8,238 nucleotides of DNA from SKVR01 sp041642035 (GTDB lineage: Bacteria; Bacteroidota; Bacteroidia; Bacteroidales; UBA7960), in contig JBEPXC010000161.1 in assembly GCA_041642035.1 (NCBI GenBank), positions 1 through 8,238 on the forward strand. The letters are read 5' to 3'. A program made the position numbers and the translations under genes. Of this stretch, positions 1 to 6,621 are shown one piece after another (the stretch's first letter is position 1; each line of letters starts with the position of its first letter). The notes beneath the pieces are model-generated. The model was given only the letters and a program-made list of their open reading frames with translations. It had not been told where the DNA came from and made no database searches.

Positions 1-450
1 GCTATTCATACCAGCGTATACGAAGCCGCCATGCAATATAAGGCCGATAATACGCCTCTGGTAATACTGGCCGGAAAGGAATATGGCAGTGGCTCGAGTC
101 GCGACTGGGCCGCCAAAGGAACCAACCTGCTGGGTATTAAAGCCGTGATTGCTGAAAGCTATGAGCGCATCCACCGAAGCAATCTTATTGGCATGGGGGT
201 GCTGCCCCTACAGTATTTGCCCGGTGAGTCGGCCGAAGTATTGAATTTAACGGGTACTGAGAAATTCTCCATAAAAGGCATTTCAGAGGGTTTGTTCCCG
301 CTAAAAACACTCGATGTAATTGCTCAGTCTTCGGGCGGCAAAATAACCCAATTTAAAGTTACCGCCAGGATTGATTCCCTTATAGAAGTGAAATACTATG
401 AGCATGGAGGAATTCTCCATTATGTGCTTCGCGATTTTCTGAGTCGATGA
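1..450 (+). CDS. acnA: aconitate hydratase AcnA, C-terminal part (5' end outside window)
   Basis: The frame is open from the first base, and 149 residues of the C-terminal swivel domain (domain 4) of an aconitase are visible. The enzyme interconverts citrate and isocitrate in the cytoplasmic TCA cycle. Fragment residues 25-40 read GKEYGSGSSRDWAAKG, the hallmark substrate-binding loop; its SSR triplet (32-34) matches the active-site serine and arginine of aconitases. The following stretch with ESYERIHRSNLIGMGVLPLQ is typical of the AcnA/IRP1-type branch, as is the end YYEHGGILHYVLRDFL. The Fe-S cluster domains lie upstream, outside the window. The ATG at base 31 is internal, because codons 1-10 (AIHTSVYEAA) continue the family alignment. 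An intrinsic terminator follows 14 bases after the stop, so the transcript ends here and the next gene is separate. No defect is visible in the part shown. Confidence 0.96.
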   Translation, partial: AIHTSVYEAAMQYKADNTPLVILAGKEYGSGSSRDWAAKGTNLLGIKAVIAESYERIHRSNLIGMGVLPLQYLPGESAEVLNLTGTEKFSIKGISEGLFPLKTLDVIAQSSGGKITQFKVTARIDSLIEVKYYEHGGILHYVLRDFLSR

Positions 451-464
451 TTTATTAAAAAGAG

Positions 465-494
465 AAAACCGGGAGATTCTCCCGGTTTTTTTTT
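465..494 (+). terminator. intrinsic terminator of acnA
   Basis: Arms AAAACCGGGA (465-474) and TCCCGGTTTT (480-489) form a 10-bp stem around a 5-base loop, and the run of T continues to 494. This is a classic rho-independent structure. It begins 14 bases after the aconitase stop. The A tract before the stem would give some activity on the other strand too, but no minus-strand gene ends here. Confidence 0.9.
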
Positions 495-590
495 GGACAC
501 ACCCATTATTTATTTGTTTTAAAATAAACAATAACAGGTGTATTTAGTTAGTAATTTAACAAAATATTCCTTCACCAATAAATCTAACGT

Positions 591-2126
591 ATGGAAAATG
601 TATTGAAACGATTACATATTAATGAAATCAATAAGGGAGCATCTACAGGGAGTGAATGGTATGATACCTCAGGAAAGGAGAACTCATCCATTTCACCCCT
701 TGATAATAAGCTCATCGCGAAGGTACAAAGTGCTAACCTGGATGATTACGAAGCCATCGTAAAGAAAGCCGATTCTGCTTTTAAAATCTGGAGAGATATA
801 CCTGCTCCTAAACGAGGAGAAGTGGTCAGGCAAATAGGTAATGCACTGCGTGAGTATAAGGACGATCTTGGATATCTGGTGTCGTGGGAAATGGGCAAGA
901 TCTATCAGGAAGGTTTGGGTGAAGTGCAGGAGATGATTGACATTTGTGATTTTGCCGTGGGGCAGAGTCGCCTGCTCAACGGATTTACCATGCATTCGGA
1001 GCGCACCCGCCATCGCATGTACGATCAATACCAGCCCCTGGGGATTGTAGGCTTAATTACTTCCTTCAATTTCCCCGTAGCCGTATGGGCATGGAATGCC
1101 ATGATTGCGGCTGTTTGTGGCGATGTGGTGATCTGGAAACCCAGCTCTAAAACACCCCTTACGGCCATTGCTACCCAAAATATTATATCCGATGTGCTCA
1201 AAAGAAATGAAGTGCCTGAAGGTGTCTTCAACCTTATTATAGCCGGTTCATCGGTACTGGGCGACAACTTTGTAGCCGACAGGAGAATCCCCTTGTTTTC
1301 CATTACCGGTTCTACTGCGGTGGGTAAGAGACTTGCCGGCATCATTGGTGCCCGTCTGGGCCGCGCCATCCTGGAGTTGGGTGGCAACAATGCTGTCATT
1401 ATTGCACCCAGTGCAAATATGGAGATGGCAATCAAATCGGTTGTGTTCGGAGCCGTTGGCACGGCAGGACAAAGATGTACCTCTACGCGCCGGATTATCG
1501 TTCACGAAAGCATATACGACCAGGTGGTTGAAAAGCTTAAGATTGCCTACCAAAGTGTATCTGAGAAAATCGGGAATCCTTTGAAAAAAGAAACCCTGGT
1601 TGGACCACTCATCAGCCAGGATGCCGTGAATGATTTTCTGCATGCCATTAAAAAAGTTAAAGAGGAGGGAGGCGAAGTGATTTTTGGAGGCACCTCCTAC
1701 AACTGCGAAAACACAGAATATTGTCATTATGTTGTCCCTGCCCTGGTAGCAGCAAAAAACGATTACAACATCGTGCAGGAAGAAACCTTTGCGCCCATCC
1801 TGTACGTTATTAAATATAAAACCATAGAAGAAGCCATTGCCCTCAATAATGACGTTCCCCAGGGATTATCTTCTTCCATCTTTACGGAAAACATCCGTGA
1901 GGCCGAACTCTTCCTCTCTGAATCAGGATCCGATTGTGGCATTGCCAATGTAAACATCGGCACTTCGGGAGCAGAGATAGGCGGTGCTTTTGGTGGTGAA
2001 AAAGATACCGGTGGCGGCCGTGAATCGGGCTCCGATTCCTGGAAAAGCTATATGCGGCGCCAAACCAATACCATCAACTATGGAGATGAATTGCCCCTGG
2101 CCCAGGGAATAGTCTTTGGCTTTTGA
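591..2126 (+). CDS. ALDH7-family aldehyde dehydrogenase (antiquitin type; probable L-aminoadipate-semialdehyde dehydrogenase)
   Basis: A complete 511-residue NAD(P)-dependent aldehyde dehydrogenase, the usual length for the ALDH7A1/AmaB group. Visible catalytic elements are TSFNFP with the oxyanion Asn160, IWKP with cofactor-binding Lys183, FSITGSTAVGK (236-246) for the dinucleotide, general base Glu262 in LELGG, nucleophile Cys296 in GTAGQRCTSTRR, and EETFAP (397-402). The C-terminal segment SGAEIGGAFGGEK followed by TGGGRESGSDSWK (459-485), and the ending LPLAQGI, are characteristic of antiquitins, which oxidise 2-aminoadipate 6-semialdehyde to 2-aminoadipate in lysine breakdown. The family call is firm. 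The substrate is inferred from the family, since no lysine aminotransferase gene is in view. The start ATG has no Shine-Dalgarno sequence, as is usual in Bacteroidota. The gene is flanked by terminators and appears monocistronic. Bacterial homologues are sometimes named amaB. Confidence 0.95.
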   Translation: MENVLKRLHINEINKGASTGSEWYDTSGKENSSISPLDNKLIAKVQSANLDDYEAIVKKADSAFKIWRDIPAPKRGEVVRQIGNALREYKDDLGYLVSWEMGKIYQEGLGEVQEMIDICDFAVGQSRLLNGFTMHSERTRHRMYDQYQPLGIVGLITSFNFPVAVWAWNAMIAAVCGDVVIWKPSSKTPLTAIATQNIISDVLKRNEVPEGVFNLIIAGSSVLGDNFVADRRIPLFSITGSTAVGKRLAGIIGARLGRAILELGGNNAVIIAPSANMEMAIKSVVFGAVGTAGQRCTSTRRIIVHESIYDQVVEKLKIAYQSVSEKIGNPLKKETLVGPLISQDAVNDFLHAIKKVKEEGGEVIFGGTSYNCENTEYCHYVVPALVAAKNDYNIVQEETFAPILYVIKYKTIEEAIALNNDVPQGLSSSIFTENIREAELFLSESGSDCGIANVNIGTSGAEIGGAFGGEKDTGGGRESGSDSWKSYMRRQTNTINYGDELPLAQGIVFGF

Positions 2127-2155
2127 TTCCCTTAGAGCAGATTTAATAAGTTATT

Positions 2156-2206
2156 AATGCCGGCATTCCTGCCCAACTGTAGCAGTGAATGCCGGCATTG
2201 TTTTTT
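2156..2206 (+). terminator. intrinsic terminator of the aldehyde dehydrogenase gene
   Basis: AATGCCGGCATTC (2156-2168) pairs with GAATGCCGGCATT (2187-2199) over 13 bp around an 18-base loop, followed by G and six T (2201-2206). It starts 29 bases after the stop codon. Each arm contains the 12-base perfect palindrome AATGCCGGCATT, so each can also fold on itself. Confidence 0.82.
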
Positions 2207-2458
2207 GGGAATGAAACGAATAGTTCCCATTCCTTCCGGGGAATCTGCTGGCCCGCAGCCTTAATCTTGTAATACTTACCATCGCTTCATTACTGTTTCA
2301 TCCCTGAACCAAGTCCAGAGATAAACCGTATTTAAACCGTAAAAATACGGTTTAAATACGGTTTAAATACGGACTTGATATGGAACGGTCGCGGAAAAGA
2401 TTGGGTCATATTATCTTCTCAGAATATTGAAGCAACGATATAAGGATGCTGTGAGCCA
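2207..2458. other. gene-free interval between convergent genes
   Basis: No coding region is supported here. The first part (2207-2309) shows only short, weak inverted repeats, for example TGGGAA (2206-2211) with TTCCCA (2224-2229). The middle holds the large phased palindrome described separately. The last part (2378-2458), downstream of the minus-strand lipoprotein gene, shows no stem followed by a T run on the minus strand, so that gene has no recognisable intrinsic terminator of its own. Confidence 0.6.
2310..2377. repeat. 68-base palindrome with 11-base phased CCG/CGG boxes
   Basis: The inner stem is a perfect 20-bp inverted repeat (2322-2341 with 2346-2365) closed by the loop AAAA. Outside it are symmetric 5-base unpaired segments (2317-2321 and 2366-2370), then a 7-bp outer stem, CAAGTCC (2310-2316) with GGACTTG (2371-2377). 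The right half is a tandem run of the 11-base unit TTTAAATACGG. CCG or CGG boxes begin at 2326, 2337, 2348, 2359 and 2370, exactly 11 bases apart, close to one helical turn. No T tract follows on either strand, so it is not a standard intrinsic terminator. It lies between the 3' ends of two convergent genes. Possible roles are a bidirectional transcription stop, an intergenic repeat family, or a binding array for an oligomeric protein. The structure is certain; the function is not known. Confidence 0.9.
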
Positions 2459-3529
2459 TTACTCCCTGAAAAAATAAATTTCCTTTACCGATTTAACCGA
2501 ACGGTCGGCGTAAAATTCTGCAGGATGAAATATCCTGTAATGGCCACCTTCCATAGGGTTATCGGGTACAGCCAGGATAGGAAATACCTGGTCGGTGCGG
2601 TTAAATAATTCACTAAAACTGTAGATGCTGCGGTAGCCATCCACTGATGCAAAGCATGCCAGGCCATGGCGGTTCCAACCCGGATCAAACATATCCAGAT
2701 GGTTTTGCAGTTTCTTATGCAATAGTGGGCCCTGGAAAAACTCCGCTTCATGATATCCCATACCCATACCATAAAAACTTGAATAATAGCGTGTGTAATC
2801 GTCCGGAGATTCTTCCGGATGCAGGCTTGTCAGCAGTTGGTCCTGCATAAATACTTCTATGGAGGGGCTGTGCATAGGATCGTAATCCCGGTTTATGGTA
2901 TAGTCTTTCCTACCAAATGAACGAATGCTTATTTTTACCGGATTATCAAGCATGCGATTAGAAAACAAATCATTGGCTGCCACCACTTTCCACTGGTTTC
3001 CCATTTGGTAATCTACCTCTTTCTTATAGGGAACAATGGGGGCCGCTTCGGTAGCAATAATAATCTGGTGAGGGATGTTGGTATGAAAGATTTCTGACCA
3101 GCTGAATACCACAGATTCATCTTTGTCATTTTCAATTACGATGTAAAGATCAATGGCAGGAGGGAAGATCTCTGCATTTTTTTTCTCATGATTGAATGGA
3201 TGTAACAAATCAAACAAAGAATATCCTTTGTATCGGTAAGCCCCTTTAAAATCTATGCCATTCCCGGCGGTATAGGTTGATTCTTTTATAAATACTTCGC
3301 GCTTATAATGCATGTCAAGATCTACCATTCCCGGCGATTTTACCTCTCCTTCTATTTGAAGACTACCGGGAGTTAGACTAATCAGATCGGTTTGGTGGAA
3401 CAGGCTGTTTCCTTCGGTTGCCATTCTTTTACTTGCACCGCTTATGGCATCTGCCATTGACTCAGGGAGCAGGTTGCAGGCGTTAAAAAGAATTATCGCC
3501 AAAATCAATAGTAAGGGTTTTTGTTTCAT
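2459..3529 (-). CDS. lipoprotein with two tandem degenerate sulfite-oxidase-type (molybdopterin-fold) domains
   Basis: 356 residues from the ATG at 3529. The first 18 residues (MKQKPLLLIL, then AIILFNAC) form a lipoprotein signal with Cys18 as the lipidation site, so the protein should sit in the periplasm on a membrane. Residues 55-202 resemble the oxidoreductase molybdopterin-binding fold: GSLQIEGEVKSPG (55-67), YKGYSLFDLL (100-109), DLYIVIENDKDESVVFSWSEIF (127-148, read as DLYIVIEND and VVFSWSEIF), IIIATEAAPI (156-165) and NPVKISIRS (196-204). Residues 223-354 repeat the pattern: FFQGPLLHKKL (264-274), SVDGYRSIYSFSELF (295-309), FPILAVPDN (316-324) and RSVKSVKEIYFF (343-354). The cysteine that binds molybdenum in true sulfite oxidases has no counterpart in domain 1; the only other cysteine is Cys292, in domain 2. 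An enzymatic role is therefore doubtful. It is divergent from a ModE-type regulator and has a candidate operator 20 bases upstream of its ATG. An in-frame ATG at 3559 would place the operator inside the gene and spoil the signal peptide. The fold call is by pattern only. Confidence 0.62.
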   Translation of the reverse strand: MKQKPLLLILAIILFNACNLLPESMADAISGASKRMATEGNSLFHQTDLISLTPGSLQIEGEVKSPGMVDLDMHYKREVFIKESTYTAGNGIDFKGAYRYKGYSLFDLLHPFNHEKKNAEIFPPAIDLYIVIENDKDESVVFSWSEIFHTNIPHQIIIATEAAPIVPYKKEVDYQMGNQWKVVAANDLFSNRMLDNPVKISIRSFGRKDYTINRDYDPMHSPSIEVFMQDQLLTSLHPEESPDDYTRYYSSFYGMGMGYHEAEFFQGPLLHKKLQNHLDMFDPGWNRHGLACFASVDGYRSIYSFSELFNRTDQVFPILAVPDNPMEGGHYRIFHPAEFYADRSVKSVKEIYFFRE

Positions 3530-3549
3530 GAGGAATAAGGATATGGGTT

Positions 3550-3572
3550 CGACTTGCAAAAATTACATATCG
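3550..3572 (-). promoter_or_regulatory. candidate ModE-like operator, site 3 (lipoprotein gene)
   Basis: Reads CGACTTG-CAAAAATTA-CATATCG on the plus strand. Its half-sites are symmetric at 5 of 7 positions and it has the same 23-base length as the two copies before the receptor gene, sharing CG, TG, AAAAA, C, TA and CG at the same positions. It lies 20 bases upstream of the lipoprotein ATG at 3529, so a bound protein could block its promoter or transcription start. Confidence 0.55.
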
Positions 3573-3689
3573 CAAAATTGCAATTAATTTTAGTCATGAC
3601 CATTGCACGCATGTTATTTATAATGATTTTAAACTACCTTATTCGACAAAATGTAATGTTCAGTATTTCAGGTCTATATGTTTTTTGGA

Positions 3690-3720
3690 TTGAGGATTTC
3701 TCCTGGTGTGAATAATTTTG
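3690..3720 (+). promoter_or_regulatory. possible Bacteroidota-type promoter of the ModE-like gene
   Basis: TAATTTTG at 3713-3720 matches the TAnnTTTG -7 consensus of Bacteroidota. A TTG at 3690-3692 stands 20 bases upstream as a -33 element. Transcription from about 3727 would leave a leader of about 47 bases before the ATG at 3774 and would exclude the earlier ATG at 3678. The region is AT-rich, so chance matches are likely. Confidence 0.35.
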
Positions 3721-3773
3721 TATCGTTTTTTAAATTAATATTGCAGTGTAATTTGCTCAGTTGGTACAAGAAT

Positions 3774-4130
3774 ATGTTGAAGCTTAACTATAAATTCTGG
3801 ATTGAAACCGATCAGGAAATCAGTGTTCTGGGTGAAGGAAAGTGGAAGCTGCTCAAGGCCATAAAAGAAACCGGTTCGTTGAAAGCAGCTGTGGACGAGA
3901 TGGGATATACATACCGCCAGACCTGGGAGAATTTAAAGACTATAGAGAAAAAACTGGGCTTTAAACTCATAGAGAAAAGCAGGGGAGGAGAGAAGGGCGG
4001 ACAAACCGTACTCACGGCAAAAGGAGAAAAAATTGTTGAGTTCTTTGATAAATTATACAGCCAGATTGAACCCGATATCCAGAAGTTATTTAATAAAATG
4101 GTTGACGATTTGAAAGAATTTTCTGATTGA
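3774..4130 (+). CDS. one-domain ModE-type winged-helix transcriptional regulator
   Basis: 118 residues from the ATG at 3774, matching the N-terminal DNA-binding domain of the molybdate regulator ModE. Residues 1-12 (MLKLNYKFWIET) and LGEGKWKLLKAI are the usual family opening. ETGSLKAAVDEMGYTYRQTW is the helix-turn-helix with the characteristic S-Y-R-x-x-W style recognition helix. LGFKLIEKSRGGEKGGQTVLT is the beta-hairpin wing with its glycine-rich tip. E. coli ModE is about 262 residues and carries two C-terminal molybdate-binding (TOBE) domains; here the protein stops soon after the wing with a short acidic helix, so it cannot sense the oxyanion in the known way. It lies 170 bases upstream of the receptor gene on the same strand and is divergent from the lipoprotein gene. 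Palindromes before both neighbours suggest that it regulates them. The family is clear; the target genes are inferred. Confidence 0.88.
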   Translation: MLKLNYKFWIETDQEISVLGEGKWKLLKAIKETGSLKAAVDEMGYTYRQTWENLKTIEKKLGFKLIEKSRGGEKGGQTVLTAKGEKIVEFFDKLYSQIEPDIQKLFNKMVDDLKEFSD

Positions 4131-4141
4131 TATTTTTTTAC

Positions 4142-4172
4142 TACCCGATATGTAAAAAACGCATAACGGGTA
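4142..4172 (+). promoter_or_regulatory. candidate ModE-like operator, site 1 (upstream of receptor gene)
   Basis: TACCCGATATG (4142-4152) and CATAACGGGTA (4162-4172) are inverted repeats with 10 of 11 pairs around a 9-base spacer. The core 4146-4168, CGATATG-TAAAAAACG-CATAACG, has the same 23-base architecture as the other two sites. No T tract follows on the plus strand, which argues against a terminator of the upstream gene. From memory, enterobacterial ModE sites also have CGTTAT/ATAACG-type half-sites with a similar overall size. Identity as a ModE site is inferred. Confidence 0.65.
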
Positions 4173-4251
4173 TCGCCTTATAATCATGAAAAGTTTATAA
4201 AAGCTTGTTTATTATCCATATTATTTAAAACATTCAAATTATTTTGGCTAC

Positions 4252-4274
4252 CGTTATGCAAAAAACACCTATCG
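4252..4274 (+). promoter_or_regulatory. candidate ModE-like operator, site 2 (at the receptor gene leader)
   Basis: CGTTATG-CAAAAAACA-CCTATCG. Compared with the reverse complement of site 1, the left half-site is identical (7/7) and the right one differs at one base (6/7). It ends 26 bases before the ATG at 4301. A weak -7-like TATTTTG (4240-4246) lies just upstream, which would put the transcription start at about the operator edge, a position suited to repression. The alternative ATG at 4256 lies inside this palindrome. Confidence 0.6.
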
Positions 4275-4300
4275 AAAATTTTAAAGTAAATTTATCCGGA

Positions 4301-6430
4301 ATGAAAACACTAATTGTTTCGGGGGTATTGCTATTATTTCTTGCTAGCGGTTTTGTAACCCATGCAAAAAGCAGCTATAAAGAACAGGAGAAAACTGAAG
4401 CAGACACCCTTGACCCTGAGATTCGCAAGTTGAGGGCTGTTGTAGTAACAGCTACACGTTCTCGTCGTGATGTATATGATGTACCTGTTCGCGTTAATAT
4501 ACTAGGTGCAGAGAAGATAGAGAGCATGCCTGCTCTTTCAGCCGATGACTATCTAAGGGCAATACCTGGAGTATCTGTAAGCCGGGGTGCTTCATTTTTG
4601 GGTTCTTCAACCGTTTCCCTAAGGGGTATGGGTGGCGAAGCCGGCCGCACCCTGGTAATGATTGATGGGGTTCCGGTAAACAAGAGTGATGGTGGAAGTG
4701 TAAACTGGAATGCTATTCACGCGGGTGACATAGCCCGGATTGAAGTGGTAAAGGGGCCCGGATCGAGCATACATGGAGGTAATGCCATGGGAGGGGTTAT
4801 TAATCTCATTACCCCCACACCCAATCAAAAGGTTCAGGGTTCATTAAGCCAAAGCATCGGGACCTTTGAAACGGCAAATACACAGGCATCCGTTTCAGGG
4901 AGGGTGAATGACCTGTTCTGGGGCATTAATGGACGCTACAGGAATAGCAATGGTTATATTTCTGCCTACGCCGATGAAGTTGATGAATATTCTGTCGCAT
5001 CTTTCCTGGATGAATATCAATATAGTGGCAGGATTGGTTATTTCCTTTCTCCAAAGCAAATGATTGAATTTGCCACTTCCTACTATCTGGGTCAGCGGGG
5101 AACCGGCTCCAGGTACAGTGGTTATGGATTTGAGAACGATGATTTTGCTGCACCCGATGGAGCCTATAACGAATACACGGGCCTTAATGGCCGACTTGTT
5201 TACAGGGGACAGTTTAATCAGAACAGCCACCTGAACATCACGCTGTTTGGACAGCGAGAAAATTATCAAAACATAAGAGAGAGTATAAGGAATGAGCGAA
5301 TTTCAAGGTACGACGTTGAGTCCATCCGTGATGATGCAGGTTTTCTTTCCTCCTTCAATACTACTATTGGAGGCTCTCATCAGCTAACTACTGGTATTGA
5401 CTTACGCAGTGGGGCAGTTGACGGAGCAGACATTTATCTTACAGCAACCGATAAGATTCTCAACCTGGGAAAGATGAACCAGCTGGGTGTTTATGTGCAG
5501 GATGAAATGCGATTTGGTGCCTCTCCCTGGAGTGTATTGGCTGGTTTACGTTATGATTACGCCCGTTTTTATGATGGTGCTTTTCTTATTGAGGAGGCAA
5601 CCAACCAAACCTCCTTTCTTCAGGATTTTACCGGAAACCTGAATGATGCAACTTTCAATGCGCTAAGCCCACGAATTTCCCTTCAATACCATAAAAAGGA
5701 CAACTATAGAATCTACGCCAGTTACAGTCGTGGGTTCAGGGCACCGGTACTGGATGATATGTGCCGTACGGGTTTAATTTCAGGAGGGATGAAGCTGGCC
5801 AATCCTGAGCTGAAACCAGAATACCTTGATAATATTGAGCTGGGTGGCGACATCTTCCTGGCTGAAGATCTCAGCATTGCTCCAGCGATATATTATTCTC
5901 TTGGGACGGATTATCATGCCTTTATAGGCACAGGTGATTCATTAACCATGAACAATCGCAACCGACCTATCCGCATAAAGGACAACATCGGCAAAGTGGC
6001 CATCATGGGAGCTGAAGTGGCCCTCAACTGGAAGATGGTTAAAGGGGTGGATATGATGCTGTCTTATAGCTATAATGAAACAGAAATTAGGGAATATAAA
6101 GTTTTTGATGCACAACGTGATGATAACCTTGAGGGTAAAGCGATGGTTTATCAACCCCGCGACATATTTTTCGCCTCTTTGAGCTGGCGCAATCCCATTG
6201 TGAATGCCTTTGTTTCTTTTAACTACAAGGGAGCTCAATGGCTCAATGATATCAATACTGAGGAAATTGAATCCTATAGTTTTATTGATCTGCATCTATG
6301 GCGTAACATTTACAGGGGATTGTCTGTTGGGGTGCAGGTTCATAATTTATTGGATCAGGATTTTATTGATTCACGTAATATGATAGGACCCGGACGTATG
6401 ATAAACGCCGAACTGAAATATTCTTTTTAG
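4301..6430 (+). CDS. TonB-dependent outer-membrane receptor, probably for molybdate/tungstate
   Basis: 709 residues from the ATG at 4301. Residues 1-22 are a clean Sec signal peptide (MKTLIVSGVL, then LLFLASGFVTHA). A TonB-box-like AVVVTATR (46-53) is followed by the plug domain with LRGMGGEAGRTLVMIDGVPV and IEVVKGPGSSIHGGNAMGG, then a 22-strand-type barrel with SYSRGFRAPVLDD and NPELKPEYLDNIELG, ending in AELKYSF with the terminal Phe needed for barrel assembly. It lacks the N-terminal carboxypeptidase-like extension of SusC proteins, so it resembles small-ligand receptors of the BtuB/CirA kind. It imports a substrate across the outer membrane using TonB energy. The substrate cannot be read from the sequence; molybdate, tungstate or a complex of them is inferred from the ModE-like gene before it and the wtpA gene after it. 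Upstream in-frame starts (TTG 4244, ATG 4256) would put the operator palindrome within the gene. A terminator follows the stop. Confidence 0.9.
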   Translation: MKTLIVSGVLLLFLASGFVTHAKSSYKEQEKTEADTLDPEIRKLRAVVVTATRSRRDVYDVPVRVNILGAEKIESMPALSADDYLRAIPGVSVSRGASFLGSSTVSLRGMGGEAGRTLVMIDGVPVNKSDGGSVNWNAIHAGDIARIEVVKGPGSSIHGGNAMGGVINLITPTPNQKVQGSLSQSIGTFETANTQASVSGRVNDLFWGINGRYRNSNGYISAYADEVDEYSVASFLDEYQYSGRIGYFLSPKQMIEFATSYYLGQRGTGSRYSGYGFENDDFAAPDGAYNEYTGLNGRLVYRGQFNQNSHLNITLFGQRENYQNIRESIRNERISRYDVESIRDDAGFLSSFNTTIGGSHQLTTGIDLRSGAVDGADIYLTATDKILNLGKMNQLGVYVQDEMRFGASPWSVLAGLRYDYARFYDGAFLIEEATNQTSFLQDFTGNLNDATFNALSPRISLQYHKKDNYRIYASYSRGFRAPVLDDMCRTGLISGGMKLANPELKPEYLDNIELGGDIFLAEDLSIAPAIYYSLGTDYHAFIGTGDSLTMNNRNRPIRIKDNIGKVAIMGAEVALNWKMVKGVDMMLSYSYNETEIREYKVFDAQRDDNLEGKAMVYQPRDIFFASLSWRNPIVNAFVSFNYKGAQWLNDINTEEIESYSFIDLHLWRNIYRGLSVGVQVHNLLDQDFIDSRNMIGPGRMINAELKYSF

Positions 6431-6482
6431 ATTAATCGCCATTAGGATCTCTGGACCGTGCAAAATTCCATACCCTGGCGAT

Positions 6483-6515
6483 AAAAAACCGGATACCAAA
6501 GGGTTCCGGTTTTTT
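6483..6515 (+). terminator. intrinsic terminator of the receptor gene
   Basis: AAAAAACCGGA (6483-6493) pairs with TCCGGTTTTTT (6505-6515) over 11 bp, and the loop can add ACC/GGT pairs. The stem's 3' arm supplies the T run. It lies 52 bases after the receptor stop, so wtpA probably needs its own promoter. The symmetric A and T tracts could make it work in both directions. Confidence 0.85.
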
Positions 6516-6569
6516 CCCTTTATCTTTCAAATATTTATTTTTCAATCGTGTGCTGAGGTTATTCAATAG

Positions 6570-6577
6570 TATATTTG
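6570..6577 (+). promoter_or_regulatory. possible -7 promoter element of wtpA
   Basis: TATATTTG is an exact match to the Bacteroidota TAnnTTTG -7 box, 44 bases before the wtpA ATG and downstream of the receptor terminator. No convincing TTTG -33 box is seen at the expected distance, so the promoter may be weak or activator-dependent. Confidence 0.45.
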
Positions 6578-6621
6578 CAGTTGCCAATTGTTCAAAGGAA
6601 TTACTCTAAATCTCTCGATAT

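Larger units (their letters stand above)
3530..3773. other. divergent intergenic region between the lipoprotein and ModE-like genes
   Basis: AT-rich spacer between divergent starts at 3529 (minus) and 3774 (plus). It holds the candidate operator at 3550-3572, a further AT-rich inverted repeat, AAAATTA (3559-3565) with TAATTTT (3585-3591), and a -7-like box for the regulator at 3713. On the minus strand a -7-like TAATTTTTG (one base longer than the consensus) lies within the operator, which would suit repression of the lipoprotein gene. An in-frame ATG at 3678 could extend the regulator by 32 residues, but that stretch does not resemble the family. Confidence 0.5.

Noticed and set aside
514..531. 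Inverted repeat TTGTTT-TAAAAT-AAACAA upstream of the aldehyde dehydrogenase gene
   Set aside because: Only 6-bp AT-rich arms in a very AT-rich spacer; expected by chance and with no second copy.
301..531. Minus-strand frame of 76 codons over the acnA end
   Set aside because: It runs through the acnA terminator hairpin and is antisense to conserved aconitase sequence.
1025..1727. Long open frames on the minus strand and in another plus-strand frame inside the aldehyde dehydrogenase gene
   Set aside because: They lie wholly within a strongly conserved gene, show no recognisable domain and have no start context, so they are shadow frames.
2206..2229. TGGGAA/TTCCCA hairpin after the aldehyde dehydrogenase terminator
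   Set aside because: Short weak stem directly behind a much stronger terminator, with no T run.
3678..3773. N-terminal extension of the ModE-like protein from the ATG at 3678
   Set aside because: The extra 32 residues are not like any ModE family start, while the sequence from 3774 begins exactly as the family does. A possible promoter also lies between the two ATGs.
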